From NCBI RefSeq assembly GCF_011058315.1, contig NZ_CP049298.1, forward strand, positions 3,100,001-3,164,000: a DNA stretch of 64,000 bases, read 5' to 3'. Positions 52,938-61,428 of this stretch are shown here, one piece after another. Within the stretch, counting starts at the first letter, position 1. Each line of letters begins with the position of its first letter. The notes beneath the pieces are model-generated. The model was not told where the DNA came from. It saw only the letters and a program-made list of their open reading frames with translations, and did no database searches. The stretch is from Chryseobacterium sp. POL2 (GTDB taxonomy: Bacteria > Bacteroidota > Bacteroidia > Flavobacteriales > Weeksellaceae). The translations under genes and the position numbers were made by a program.

Positions 52938-53768
52938 TTAAGAATCGAATTCGATATAGATCTTTTCGCCCATATTCATTCCGAATAAAGAGGCAGCGCC
53001 ATTGTGAAGACTTCCTTTGTAGACAGTAAGTTCCAGAAGGTTGTTGTCGTTAAAGATGACTGCCGATTTGCCGTGATATTCGGCTTCGTCATCCCAGTCT
53101 GCCACAAGGTCTGTGTATTGATTGTAAATTTTGGTCAAAACGATATTCCTAAATTTTATAATAAAACTTGTTGCATTACTCATATGAAGCTCAAACAAGC
53201 TGCGATGTATATTGGAAACAACATTTCCAAAATTGTCCACATACATTACTTCGCCAATAATCATTTTTTCGGAAGCTTTGTAACTCGCATTTACAAAATA
53301 GGTTTCTTTGGTTTCGGTAATAAGTTTTCCGATAACTTCTGGCACGCCACCGTTATACAGATGTATGGCTGCTGGCACAAAAATATCTGTTGCGGTGAAG
53401 TTAATTGTATCATCAAACCTTTTATTTAAAGTAATTTCAAAAATATAATCAGGTTTAATATCAAAAAAAATAAGATTGAGAATACCATTGTCTGCTGCTA
53501 AAAAATAATGACCATCAATTTTGACTAAAATATTTTTTCGGTCTTTATGGAAAAAGCTGTCAACGCAAATAATATGGATGCTACCTTCAGGAAAATTTTT
53601 ATAAGAACTTCTAATAACGTAAGCTGCCTGTTGAATGTTGTATGGCAAAATATCATGCGTGATGTCAACAAGTTTGATATCTTCATTCATGCTCAAAAGA
53701 CTTCCTTTAATGCAAGCGACGCGGTGGTCGACAGTTCCGTAATCGGAAGTTAAACTTATTATAGGCAT
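52938..53768 (-). CDS. SAM hydroxide adenosyltransferase (DUF62 family)
   Basis: 276-residue enzyme that uses S-adenosylmethionine and water to give adenosine and methionine, related to fluorinase and chlorinase. Motifs: ISLTSDYGTVDHRVA at the start, LVDITHDILPYNIQQAAYV near residue 38 and VDNFGNVVSNI near 178. The frame extends to 53819, but a minus-strand -7 box TAATTTTG at 53791-53784 and the family start MPIISLTSDYG support the ATG at 53768. It lacks any halogenase insertion that I can see. Divergent from phoH. Confidence 0.88.
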   Translation of the reverse strand: MPIISLTSDYGTVDHRVACIKGSLLSMNEDIKLVDITHDILPYNIQQAAYVIRSSYKNFPEGSIHIICVDSFFHKDRKNILVKIDGHYFLAADNGILNLIFFDIKPDYIFEITLNKRFDDTINFTATDIFVPAAIHLYNGGVPEVIGKLITETKETYFVNASYKASEKMIIGEVMYVDNFGNVVSNIHRSLFELHMSNATSFIIKFRNIVLTKIYNQYTDLVADWDDEAEYHGKSAVIFNDNNLLELTVYKGSLHNGAASLFGMNMGEKIYIEFDS

Positions 53769-53783
53769 GCAATTTCTTTTGCG

Positions 53784-53791
53784 CAAAATTA
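53784..53791 (-). promoter_or_regulatory. -7 box of the adenosyltransferase gene
   Basis: TAATTTTG on the minus strand, 15 bases before the ATG at 53768. Confidence 0.5.
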
Positions 53792-53836
53792 ATGATAAAT
53801 ATCTTCTCGGGTCAAGCATTTCGTCAAATCAATTCT

Positions 53837-53844
53837 TATATTTG
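53837..53844 (+). promoter_or_regulatory. -7 box of phoH
   Basis: TATATTTG, 23 bases before the ATG at 53868. Confidence 0.5.
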
Positions 53845-53867
53845 TTAGGAATAACACAGTATTTTTT

Positions 53868-54830
53868 ATGTACGAACTCAATTACGAAATTAATGACATA
53901 GACACCAAGATGTTTTATGGTGTACAAAATCAGTATTTTAATCTTATAAAATCCAGCTTTCCAACGCTCAAAATTACAGGTCGCGACAATTATATTTTTG
54001 CCATGGGAAATCAAGATACTTTGGATATTTTGAAAGGGCGACTAGATGATATGGTGTCCTTTATTTCCAAACATAATTCGATAGATCTTAAAAACGTTGA
54101 ATCCATTCTTAAAATTAAAAATGAAGAAGAAAAACAATTGCTTTTTGATCAGAATATTATTGTAAAAGGCGTTAACGGAAAAGTTATAAAAGCTAAAACA
54201 TCGAATCTTAAAAAACTGGTAAAAACGAGTGATAAAAAAGATATGGTGTTTGCTATTGGGCCTGCCGGGACAGGGAAAACCTACACGAGTGTTGCTTTGG
54301 CGGTGAAAGCGCTTCGCGATAAAGAGGTGAAACGTATTATTCTAACACGACCCGCTGTGGAAGCAGGAGAAAGTTTAGGATTTTTGCCTGGCGATCTTAA
54401 AGAGAAGTTGGATCCCTATTTGCAACCTTTATATGACGCTTTGCGCGATATGATTCCGCACGAGAAATTGGAAGCCTTTATAGAAAAAAAAGTCATCGAA
54501 GTGGCGCCTCTGGCTTTTATGCGCGGCCGTACCTTGGATGATGCTTTTGTGATTTTGGATGAAGCGCAAAATACGACACATTCTCAAATGAAAATGTTCC
54601 TCACCAGAATGGGAATGAATGCCAAATTCATTATTACAGGTGATCCCAGTCAGGTGGATCTCCCCAAAAATCAACAATCTGGACTTCGGGAGTCGATGCG
54701 AATTCTGAAAGATGTGGAAGAGATAGGCTTTGTGCATTTAACAGAAGAAGATGTGGTGCGCCATCCTGTTGTGAAGAAAATAATTTTAGCATATAATAAG
54801 GAAGAGCAATATAATCATCAGAATAAATGA
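53868..54830 (+). CDS. phoH: PhoH-family ATPase
   Basis: 320-residue cytoplasmic P-loop protein. A KH-like N-terminal part (LKITGRDNYIFAMG near residue 34) precedes the NTPase core: Walker A AIGPAGTGKTYTS near 130, ILTRPAVEAGESLGFLPGD near 160, Walker B AFVILDEAQNTTHSQMKMFL near 227, and ITGDPSQVDLP near 258. PhoH proteins are linked with RNA metabolism and phosphate stress and often lie with ybeY, which is not seen here. A small lipoprotein gene follows. Confidence 0.93.
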   Translation: MYELNYEINDIDTKMFYGVQNQYFNLIKSSFPTLKITGRDNYIFAMGNQDTLDILKGRLDDMVSFISKHNSIDLKNVESILKIKNEEEKQLLFDQNIIVKGVNGKVIKAKTSNLKKLVKTSDKKDMVFAIGPAGTGKTYTSVALAVKALRDKEVKRIILTRPAVEAGESLGFLPGDLKEKLDPYLQPLYDALRDMIPHEKLEAFIEKKVIEVAPLAFMRGRTLDDAFVILDEAQNTTHSQMKMFLTRMGMNAKFIITGDPSQVDLPKNQQSGLRESMRILKDVEEIGFVHLTEEDVVRHPVVKKIILAYNKEEQYNHQNK

Positions 54831-54853
54831 TTTTTTTGTAAAAAAAATAATGA

Positions 54854-54861
54854 TATATTTG
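54854..54861 (+). promoter_or_regulatory. -7 box of the lipoprotein gene
   Basis: TATATTTG, exact consensus, 29 bases before the ATG at 54891. Confidence 0.5.
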
Positions 54862-54890
54862 CAAAGTTTCATTGATATGGAAGATAAGGT

Positions 54891-55337
54891 ATGAAATGTA
54901 TTTTTGCTTTTTTGAGTTTTGTTGTAATGCTGAATTGTTCCTCGCAGCATCAACAAGAGAACCAAATGCCGTTAGAATTTGAGATTGTTCACCAATCCAA
55001 GTTCGATGTCCTAGAGGATTATGCATTTGTGTTATTGAAAAACCAAGAAGAAATAGACAATATTTATAAATATTTGTCAGCTTCACCAAAAGGATTACGA
55101 CAAATCCCGATTCCGAGTTATGATGAAAATGAAACTTTAATCGCAGTAAGTGCGACGCCAAAATCTAAAAATGATATCGATATTAAATCTGTAAATTTAA
55201 TTGGAGATAAAATAAATATCGAAATTATAGATGTGGATAATCCACAATTAGGAACCAGTGGACGACTGAAAAGTCTTGTAATAATCAAACTTTTGAATAA
55301 TTATAAAAACAAATCAATAAACTTAATTATAAAATAA
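54891..55337 (+). CDS. uncharacterised lipoprotein
   Basis: 148 residues with signal peptide and lipobox VMLNC (Cys at residue 16). The mature part of about 130 residues has FEIVHQSKFDVLEDYAFVLL, then SYDENETLIAVSATPKSKND, which loosely resembles PrcB-like domains of Bacteroidota lipoproteins; this resemblance is weak. It starts with its own -7 box and ends 5 bases before the second metalloprotease gene, so the two are probably cotranscribed and it may be an inhibitor, chaperone or partner of the protease; that is an inference from location only. Confidence 0.7.
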   Translation: MKCIFAFLSFVVMLNCSSQHQQENQMPLEFEIVHQSKFDVLEDYAFVLLKNQEEIDNIYKYLSASPKGLRQIPIPSYDENETLIAVSATPKSKNDIDIKSVNLIGDKINIEIIDVDNPQLGTSGRLKSLVIIKLLNNYKNKSINLIIK

Positions 55338-55342
55338 TTACT

Positions 55343-57580
55343 ATGGTTAAAAATTTCTTTACGTTTGCTGCGGTAATAGTTTCAGCTTCTGTATTTGGGC
55401 AAGCCAATTATTGGAGTAAAACTTCAAATGTTGCAGGAAAACAAGTTACAGAAAGACAATCTCAACCTATGCAATACAAATTGTATAATTTGAATTTGGA
55501 TAAATTGAATGGTGCTCTACAAACGGCGCCTCAGAGATTTTCTAACGATGAAAGTTTAATCTTAAAGTTTCCTGATGCTAATGGAAATTTTGTTGATTAT
55601 ATAATTCAAGAAGCTTCGGTACTTTCTCCAGAACTACAAGAAAAATATTCTGATATTCGATCTTATGTTGGTTATCAAAAATCGAATAAATCTAATACTA
55701 TTAGATTTAGCGTGACGCCAACAGATGGTGTTAATATTATGTATTTCGATGCAGGAGAAGTTAGCTATATGGATACTTATACCAAAGACAAAGGGACTTA
55801 TGTCGTGTATAAGAGAAAAGATCTTAAAGCCAACCCAGAACAATTTAATTGTGGTTTCGTTGAAGAAAATAACGATGTTATCCCAGGAGTTGGAGAGGTT
55901 GATAGCAAATTCCCTTTAGTACAAGATGGAAAATGGAGAACCTACCGTTTAGCTTTAGCTTGTACAACGCAATATTCAACCTTCCATGTGAATAGAGCGG
56001 GGATGAGTCAAGGTACTGTTGAGCAAAAGAAAACTGCTGTCTTAGCAGCAATGGCGGCATCTATGACACGTGTTAATGGTGTTTATGAAAAGACGATGTC
56101 TTTAACTATGGTTTTGGTACCTAATAATGACCAGGTTATTTTCTTGACTAGTGCAGATTATCCAGCTTCAGGAGGTTACACCAATAATGATGGTGCGGCT
56201 ATGTTGGATCAAAACTTAAGAATCTGTAATGAAATAATAGGTTCTGCAAATTATGACATAGGACATGTTTTCAGTACTGGAGGTGGTGGTATTGCTCAGC
56301 TTAATTCTCCATGTGGAACAGGCAAGGCAAGAGGTGTAACGGGATCTTCTGTACCAACTAATGATGCGTTTAATATTGATTATGTAGCACATGAAATGGG
56401 GCATCAATTTGGTGCAACGCATACCTTTAATAACAATACTGCTGGTAGCTGTGCAGGTAATAGATCCTTAGCTACAGCTTATGAGCCAGGAAGTGGTAGT
56501 ACAATTATGGCTTATGCAGGTATTTGTACGGCAACACAAAATGTACAAAGTAGAAGTGATGCGTATTTTCATACCGCATCTGTTAACCAGATGTATAATT
56601 TTATATCAAGATCAGCAGATTGTTCTGTAAAAACTGATAATAACAATCAACCACCAGTGGTAGCTGATTTGTCAGATTATACTATTCCAAAAGGGACGCC
56701 ATTTGCGCTATCAGCAACAGCAACAGACCCAGATGGAGATGAGGTTACTTATCTTTGGGAACAGTTGGACTCACAAAATAGTACACAGCCGCCCGTGTCG
56801 ACTGCCACTTCTGGGCCAGTTTTTAGATCGTATTTTCCAGTGGTTGGAGGAACAAGATATTTCCCTAGAATGCTAGACCTTCTTAATAATGTTGATAATA
56901 AATGGGAAGTCTTGCCAACGGTAGCTAGAAATCTTAATTTTACGTTATTGGTTAATGATAACAAAGCTACAGGAGCACAATCGGCTAGAGCTAATATGCA
57001 GGTTGTAGTGTCTAATGTTGGGCCTTTCAAGGTGACTTCGCATGCTACTAATGCACAGTATATGGGAGGTTCTGCTACAACTGTAACATGGGATGTTGCG
57101 GGGACAAACGCTGCACCAGTTAATACTCAGAATGTTCAGATTTTATTATCAAAAGATTCTGGTGAAAACTTTGATATAGTTTTGGCGGAAAATGTGCCGA
57201 ATACAGGTAGTGTCGAAGTGACTTTGCCAAATGACGATATTGCGACTGCAAGAATAATGATTAAAGCAAAAGAAAACATTTATTTTGCTATTAACTCTAC
57301 TTATTTCTCCATCAAAAAAGATTTGGCGGTTAATGATATTACTAAAAAGTCATTCACGATTTATCCGAATCCTGCAAAAGGAGAAGTTAGCATTGCATTG
57401 TCTAACAAATCTTCAGAGGCTAACTATATGATTTATGATCAATCAGGTAGATTGTTGAAACAAGCTAAAGTGCCAACAACTGAGAAAATTAATGTTTCCG
57501 ACTTAGCTACAGGTACTTATCGTATTGTTGTTAACGCTAATGGTACTGTGAATAGTCAAAATTTAGTTATTCAGAAGTAA
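55343..57580 (+). CDS. secreted reprolysin-like zinc metalloprotease with T9SS tail
   Basis: 745 residues. Signal peptide (VKNFFTFAAVIVSASVFG), prodomain to about residue 190, protease domain with zinc motif HEMGHQFGATH near residue 350 and Met-turn TIMAYAGIC near 389. Then a Ca-binding, immunoglobulin-like part (ALSATATDPDGDEVTYLWEQ near 456) and a second beta domain. The last 75 or so residues (FTIYPNPAKGEVSIALSN, IYDQSGRLLKQA, DLATGTYRIVV) are a full T9SS type A sorting domain. It shares domain order of the first protease only in the catalytic part. Follows the lipoprotein gene. Confidence 0.93.
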   Translation: MVKNFFTFAAVIVSASVFGQANYWSKTSNVAGKQVTERQSQPMQYKLYNLNLDKLNGALQTAPQRFSNDESLILKFPDANGNFVDYIIQEASVLSPELQEKYSDIRSYVGYQKSNKSNTIRFSVTPTDGVNIMYFDAGEVSYMDTYTKDKGTYVVYKRKDLKANPEQFNCGFVEENNDVIPGVGEVDSKFPLVQDGKWRTYRLALACTTQYSTFHVNRAGMSQGTVEQKKTAVLAAMAASMTRVNGVYEKTMSLTMVLVPNNDQVIFLTSADYPASGGYTNNDGAAMLDQNLRICNEIIGSANYDIGHVFSTGGGGIAQLNSPCGTGKARGVTGSSVPTNDAFNIDYVAHEMGHQFGATHTFNNNTAGSCAGNRSLATAYEPGSGSTIMAYAGICTATQNVQSRSDAYFHTASVNQMYNFISRSADCSVKTDNNNQPPVVADLSDYTIPKGTPFALSATATDPDGDEVTYLWEQLDSQNSTQPPVSTATSGPVFRSYFPVVGGTRYFPRMLDLLNNVDNKWEVLPTVARNLNFTLLVNDNKATGAQSARANMQVVVSNVGPFKVTSHATNAQYMGGSATTVTWDVAGTNAAPVNTQNVQILLSKDSGENFDIVLAENVPNTGSVEVTLPNDDIATARIMIKAKENIYFAINSTYFSIKKDLAVNDITKKSFTIYPNPAKGEVSIALSNKSSEANYMIYDQSGRLLKQAKVPTTEKINVSDLATGTYRIVVNANGTVNSQNLVIQK

Positions 57581-57603
57581 TTTTTATAAATTTATAATAT
57601 TCG

Positions 57604-57637
57604 AAAAGGCTTGTGTTTGCAAGCCTTTTCTGTTTTT
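57604..57637 (+). terminator. terminator after the second metalloprotease gene
   Basis: AAAAGGCTTG/CAAGCCTTTT then CTGTTTTT. Confidence 0.85.
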
Positions 57638-57660
57638 ATTTAATAAAAATATCATAAAAT

Positions 57661-57690
57661 TTGTTAAATTAAGAAATAGTATTATATTTG
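57661..57690 (+). promoter_or_regulatory. promoter upstream of the first beta-barrel gene
   Basis: TTG (57661-57663), 19-base gap, TATATTTG (57683-57690). It lies 187 bases before the ATG at 57878, giving an unusually long leader of about 180 bases, very AT-rich and without an evident ORF or hairpin. Confidence 0.6.
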
Positions 57691-57877
57691 CTGTGTGAAA
57701 ATAACAATTGTAATTATTTATTTATTTAATCTATTGTTTGATTTTATTCACTTAAATAATGCCAAAATGTGAAGATAATTTCAATGTAATATAGTATATT
57801 TTGATTGTAATTGTTTTTAATAAGGGATTTGATAATTAGTAAACTCTTAAATATATATTAATAAAAATTTTAAAATC

Positions 57878-58435
57878 ATGAAAAAATTATTCTTAGTAGG
57901 TGCGTTAGCACTTTTTGCGTCGATGAATGCACAGCAATTTGGAATCAAGGCAGGTATGAATATTTCTAGTCTTAATGGAGATGTAGAGAATGTGAAATCT
58001 AAAGTTGGTTTTAGTGCTGGTGTATTTGCGCAATTTCCAATCTCGAGCCAATTTACATTCCAGCCAGAAGTTTTATACTCTGGACAAGGAGCTAAAGAAA
58101 AAGAAGATGGTTTTGAAGCAACTTGGTCTATAGATTATATTGCGGTGCCTTTGATGTTTAAATATAACTTAGCAGAGAAATTTAGTTTAGAAGCTGGTCC
58201 TCAAATAGGTTTTTTAATGAGTTCAAAATTAAAAGGTGATGGTGAATCAGTAGATATTAAAAATGAAATGAAATCTACAGATTTTGCAATTAATTTAGGT
58301 GCAAATTATGACATTATGCCAAATTTATTTATTGGCGCTAGATATAGTGCTGGTCTAACAAATATTATAAAAGATTCTGATGATTTTAAAGTTAGAAACA
58401 ATGTGTTTTCTGTATCATTAGGTTATAAATTTTAA
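57878..58435 (+). CDS. small outer-membrane beta-barrel protein (PorT-like fold)
   Basis: 185 residues. Signal peptide KKLFLVGALALFASMNAQ, then alternating strands FGIKAGMNISSLNG, KVGFSAGVFAQFPIS, FTFQPEVLYSGQGA, YIAVPLMFKYNLA, LEAGPQIGFLMSSK and final VFSVSLGYKF ending in an aromatic residue, as usual for an eight-strand outer-membrane barrel. Function unknown. The signal peptide is almost the same as that of the next gene, which points to related proteins. Confidence 0.88.
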   Translation: MKKLFLVGALALFASMNAQQFGIKAGMNISSLNGDVENVKSKVGFSAGVFAQFPISSQFTFQPEVLYSGQGAKEKEDGFEATWSIDYIAVPLMFKYNLAEKFSLEAGPQIGFLMSSKLKGDGESVDIKNEMKSTDFAINLGANYDIMPNLFIGARYSAGLTNIIKDSDDFKVRNNVFSVSLGYKF

Positions 58436-58459
58436 TTAAGCCAATCTATATTTTATATT

Positions 58460-58487
58460 AAGAGCACTTTATAGTGCTCTTTTTTTT
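58460..58487 (+). terminator. terminator after the first beta-barrel gene
   Basis: AAGAGCACT/AGTGCTCTT, loop TTAT, T7. The AT-rich gap from here to 58775 shows no gene. Confidence 0.85.
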
Positions 58488-58775
58488 AACATTAAATGCA
58501 CTTTTTGATGAGTTAAATAGTACAAAATAATAATCTTTTGTATTTTCTAATATCTCGCTAAATTTTTTATAATGGGTTTGGTTTCGGAATTTTCTGTTGT
58601 AAGTGTTGAGGTATTTTTTTAAATAAGGTATTTTGTTTATTAAAATAATAATTTTTCATATTGATGTTTACGTGTTGTATGTAGTTATATAATTGGTTTT
58701 TGTATGTATAATCATGTTTTTAATTAATATGATTTTTTTCATAAATAGTGTTAAAAATTTTAAGATTAATTATTG

Positions 58776-58783
58776 TAATTTTG
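58776..58783 (+). promoter_or_regulatory. -7 box of the second beta-barrel gene
   Basis: TAATTTTG, exact consensus, 20 bases before the ATG at 58804. It lies inside the longer open frame (58693), so it argues for the start at 58804. Confidence 0.6.
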
Positions 58784-58803
58784 CGCCATTAATTTTTAAT
58801 AAA

Positions 58804-59400
58804 ATGAAAAAAGTAATTCTAGTTGGTGCTTTGGCACTTTTCGGAGCAGTTAATGCTCAAATTGCAAAAGGAACTGCATTTATTTCTGGTACTGTAGGAT
58901 ATCAAGGTCAAAAAAATAATAATAATGATGTAACTAATGATTCGTTTACAGTTGTTCCAACTGTTGGATATTTTGTTGCTCCTAATGTTGCAGTAGGATT
59001 AGGTGTTGGTTATGCATCTGCATCAGAAAAAGGAAAATTTAACGGGGTTGATTATAAAGACACTACTTCAGCATTCGTTATTGAACCATTGGTAAGAAAA
59101 TACTGGAATGTTTCAGATAACTTCTTATTGTTTGGTCAATTGTCTGTGCCAATGGCATTTGGTAATGACAAAGCTGAGGTTGCTGGTAAAGAAGTTGGTA
59201 AAGATAAATTCTCTTCTTTTGGAGTGGTTGTAAGACCAGGTATCGATTATGTAGTTGCTCCTAACTGGACTATCGAAGCTACTATCGGTGAATTCGGTTA
59301 CAGATCTGCTAAATATAAAGATGCTAAAAGTGTAGATAACTACAACTTCGGTCTTGATTTAGGATCAGTTACTTTTGGTGTTAAATACCTTTTCAAATAA
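58804..59400 (+). CDS. outer-membrane beta-barrel protein
   Basis: 198 residues from the ATG at 58804, which gives a clean signal peptide KKVILVGALALFGAVNAQ. The frame is open upstream to 58693, but that part has the promoter and no export signal. Barrel strands include GTAFISGTVGYQGQK, FTVVPTVGYFVAPNVAVGLG, SAFVIEPLVRKYWNV and the ending SVTFGVKYLFK with terminal aromatic/basic residues. Likely an abundant structural porin-like or adhesin-like barrel; function unknown. Terminator just downstream. Confidence 0.88.
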   Translation: MKKVILVGALALFGAVNAQIAKGTAFISGTVGYQGQKNNNNDVTNDSFTVVPTVGYFVAPNVAVGLGVGYASASEKGKFNGVDYKDTTSAFVIEPLVRKYWNVSDNFLLFGQLSVPMAFGNDKAEVAGKEVGKDKFSSFGVVVRPGIDYVVAPNWTIEATIGEFGYRSAKYKDAKSVDNYNFGLDLGSVTFGVKYLFK

Positions 59401-59422
59401 GATTTAACTCTTATAAAAATAC

Positions 59423-59458
59423 AAAAGAGCTGTCAATTAATTTTGATAGCTCTTTTTG
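59423..59458 (+). terminator. terminator after the second beta-barrel gene
   Basis: AAAAGAGCTGTCAA/TTGATAGCTCTTTTT with one G-T pair. Confidence 0.85.
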
Positions 59459-59465
59459 TGTGCAC

Positions 59466-59504
59466 AAAAAAACTCATCTCTAAAATTTTAGAAATGAGTT
59501 TTTA
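59466..59504 (-). terminator. terminator after ffh
   Basis: On the minus strand AAAAACTCATTTCTAAAA/TTTTAGAGATGAGTTTTTTTG, long stem with one mismatch. Confidence 0.8.
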
Positions 59505-59522
59505 TATTTATTAGGTTTAAAA

Positions 59523-60890
59523 CTATTTACCTCCAAAAAGCCCACCGCCCATGCCTGGCATATTTGGCATTTTGCTCATCATCTGCATCATTTGTTTACC
59601 CTGAGGACCTTGCATCATTTTCATCATTTTTCCCATTTGGTCAAACTGTTTCATAAGTTGGTTTACTTCTTCCAGGGTTCTTCCGGCGCCTTTTGCGATA
59701 CGTTGCTTTCTAGGCATGTTAATGATAGATGGTTTTCTTCTCTCGTCAGGAGTCATACTATGGATAATTGCTTCGATATGTTTGAAGGCATCGTCGCTAA
59801 TATCAACATCTTTGATGGCTTTTCCTACGCCAGGAATCATCCCCATCAAATCTTTCATATTACCCATTTTTTTGATTTGATTAATCTGCTTTAAGAAATC
59901 ATCGAAACCAAATTCGTTTTTAGCAATTTTTTTGTGAAGTTTTTTTGCTTCTTCCTCGTCAAATTGTTCCTGAGCTCTTTCTACTAAGGAAACAACGTCA
60001 CCCATACCAAGGATTCTGTCTGCCATCCTTTCTGGATAGAAAAGATCCAAAGCTTCCATCTTCTCACCAGTAGAGATGAATTTGATAGGTTTCTCAACAA
60101 CAGAACGAATCGTCAAGGCTGCACCACCTCGCGTGTCACCGTCCAATTTGGTAAGGACAACACCATTGTAGTTAAGGACGTCGTTGAAGGCTTTTGCTGT
60201 GTTAACGGCGTCTTGCCCTGTCATGGAGTCAACAACGAATAATGTTTCTGTAGGTTTTACAGCTTGATGAACATTGCGGATTTCGTTCATCATTTCTTGA
60301 TCAATTGCCAAACGTCCCGCGGTATCGATGATGATAACGTCGTGGTTGTTTTGTTTAGCAAAATTAATGGCGTTTTCAGAAATGCTAACAGGCTTAAGAT
60401 TTCCATCTTCTGTATATACCGGAACTCCTATTTGATTACCCAAAACTTTTAGCTGATCAATAGCAGCAGGACGATAGACGTCACATGCTACCAATAGAGG
60501 TTTTTTGCTTCTTTTTTGTTTAAGATAATTGGCTAACTTTCCCGAAAAAGTCGTTTTACCAGAACCTTGCAAACCAGCAATCAAAATAATTGTCGGCTTT
60601 TCAGAAAGGTTGATGCCTTCTTGTGATCCTCCCATAAGATCTACCAATTCGTCATGGACGATTTTGGTCATCAACTGGCCAGGTGTTAAAGAGGTCAATA
60701 CATTTTGACCAATAGCTTTGTCTTGAACTCTTTTGGTGAGGTCTTTTGCTACTTTGTAGTTAACATCGGCATCTACCAAGGCACGACGAATTTCTTTAAC
60801 CGTTTCGGCTACGTTAATCTCGGTAATTTTGCCTCGTCCTGATATATTGTGTAAGGCTTTATCAAGTTTGTCTTGTAAACTATTGAACAT
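59523..60890 (-). CDS. ffh: signal recognition particle protein Ffh
   Basis: 455-residue SRP54 GTPase that brings membrane proteins to SecYEG with 4.5S RNA and FtsY. N domain, then G domain with G1 GLQGSGKTTFSGKLA near residue 107, DVYRPAAIDQLK near 137 (insertion box), DTAGR near 190 and TKLDGDTRGG near 248. The C-terminal M domain is Met-rich, binding signal sequences (MKMMQGPQGKQMMQMMSKM shown), and ends in a Gly-rich tail. The SRP RNA gene is not in the window. A -7 box lies 20 bases upstream. Confidence 0.97.
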   Translation of the reverse strand: MFNSLQDKLDKALHNISGRGKITEINVAETVKEIRRALVDADVNYKVAKDLTKRVQDKAIGQNVLTSLTPGQLMTKIVHDELVDLMGGSQEGINLSEKPTIILIAGLQGSGKTTFSGKLANYLKQKRSKKPLLVACDVYRPAAIDQLKVLGNQIGVPVYTEDGNLKPVSISENAINFAKQNNHDVIIIDTAGRLAIDQEMMNEIRNVHQAVKPTETLFVVDSMTGQDAVNTAKAFNDVLNYNGVVLTKLDGDTRGGAALTIRSVVEKPIKFISTGEKMEALDLFYPERMADRILGMGDVVSLVERAQEQFDEEEAKKLHKKIAKNEFGFDDFLKQINQIKKMGNMKDLMGMIPGVGKAIKDVDISDDAFKHIEAIIHSMTPDERRKPSIINMPRKQRIAKGAGRTLEEVNQLMKQFDQMGKMMKMMQGPQGKQMMQMMSKMPNMPGMGGGLFGGK

Positions 60891-60910
60891 TGTTTAGAAA
60901 ATTAGATTTG

Positions 60911-60918
60911 CAAAAATA
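60911..60918 (-). promoter_or_regulatory. -7 box of ffh
   Basis: TATTTTTG on the minus strand, 20 bases before the ffh ATG (60890). Confidence 0.5.
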
Positions 60919-60959
60919 ACGAATTTATAATAAATAAAGTAGTTCTGAATAATTTTTGG

Positions 60960-60967
60960 TAGTTTTG
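60960..60967 (+). promoter_or_regulatory. -7 box directly before the small membrane protein gene
   Basis: TAGTTTTG ends 5 bases before the ATG at 60973, the third case in the window of a -7 box almost touching its start codon. Confidence 0.4.
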
Positions 60968-60972
60968 CCAAA

Positions 60973-61359
60973 ATGAAGAATCTGAAGCTTATCCCAACGT
61001 ACGCGTTATTATTTCTTTTGTTCTCTGCTTTGATGTTCTTGGTTCAATGGATATTGGAGACTCAGGGCATTCTGAATTTAAGTTATAAAATCCATTTCTT
61101 GTTATTTTTCGTTACCTTAGTTGGGGTTGTAACAATGCTTTTGGTTTTTGGTTTAAAAAAGAAAAATATTATAGGCTTTATATTTTTGGGATTTGTAGTT
61201 TTTAAGCTTTTTGCGATAGGATATATTGCTTTGTTTGAATCAGATTTTAAAAACAATCTTTTAGTTTATTTTGGAATGTATTGGTTGTATCTTGCGGCGG
61301 AAGTTGTTCTTGTTGTGGCTTTGGTAAGAAAACAAGACGAATGTCATAAAAATATTTGA
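60973..61359 (+). CDS. small four-helix membrane protein before the ATP synthase operon (AtpI/DUF6168-like)
   Basis: 128 residues with four hydrophobic helices (ALLFLLFSALMFLVQWIL, IHFLLFFVTLVGVVTMLLVF, IIGFIFLGFVVFKLFAIGYIA, LVYFGMYWLYLAAEVVLVVAL). Place just before atpB and four-helix layout recall AtpI-like proteins, which in other bacteria help build the c-ring; Bacteroidota have a DUF6168-type protein there. It may be that. It ends 69 bases before atpB, which has its own -7 box. Confidence 0.75.
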   Translation: MKNLKLIPTYALLFLLFSALMFLVQWILETQGILNLSYKIHFLLFFVTLVGVVTMLLVFGLKKKNIIGFIFLGFVVFKLFAIGYIALFESDFKNNLLVYFGMYWLYLAAEVVLVVALVRKQDECHKNI

Positions 61360-61392
61360 GTTAAAGATTTCCCAAAATCGGATATTATTTTA

Positions 61393-61400
61393 TATTTTTG
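61393..61400 (+). promoter_or_regulatory. -7 box of the atp operon
   Basis: TATTTTTG, 28 bases before the atpB ATG (61429). Confidence 0.5.
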
Positions 61401-61428
61401 CAAAAAAATTTTAGAAATCGATCTAGTC

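Noticed and set aside
52938-53768. Fluorinase or chlorinase
   Set aside because: The DUF62 family mostly uses water (SAM hydroxide adenosyltransferase); no halogenase-specific insertion was recognised and no organohalogen genes are near.
54634-55161. Minus-strand frame of 175 codons across the phoH end and the lipoprotein gene
   Set aside because: It lies antisense to two well-supported genes, crosses their gap and its promoter, and its translation has no family likeness or normal composition.
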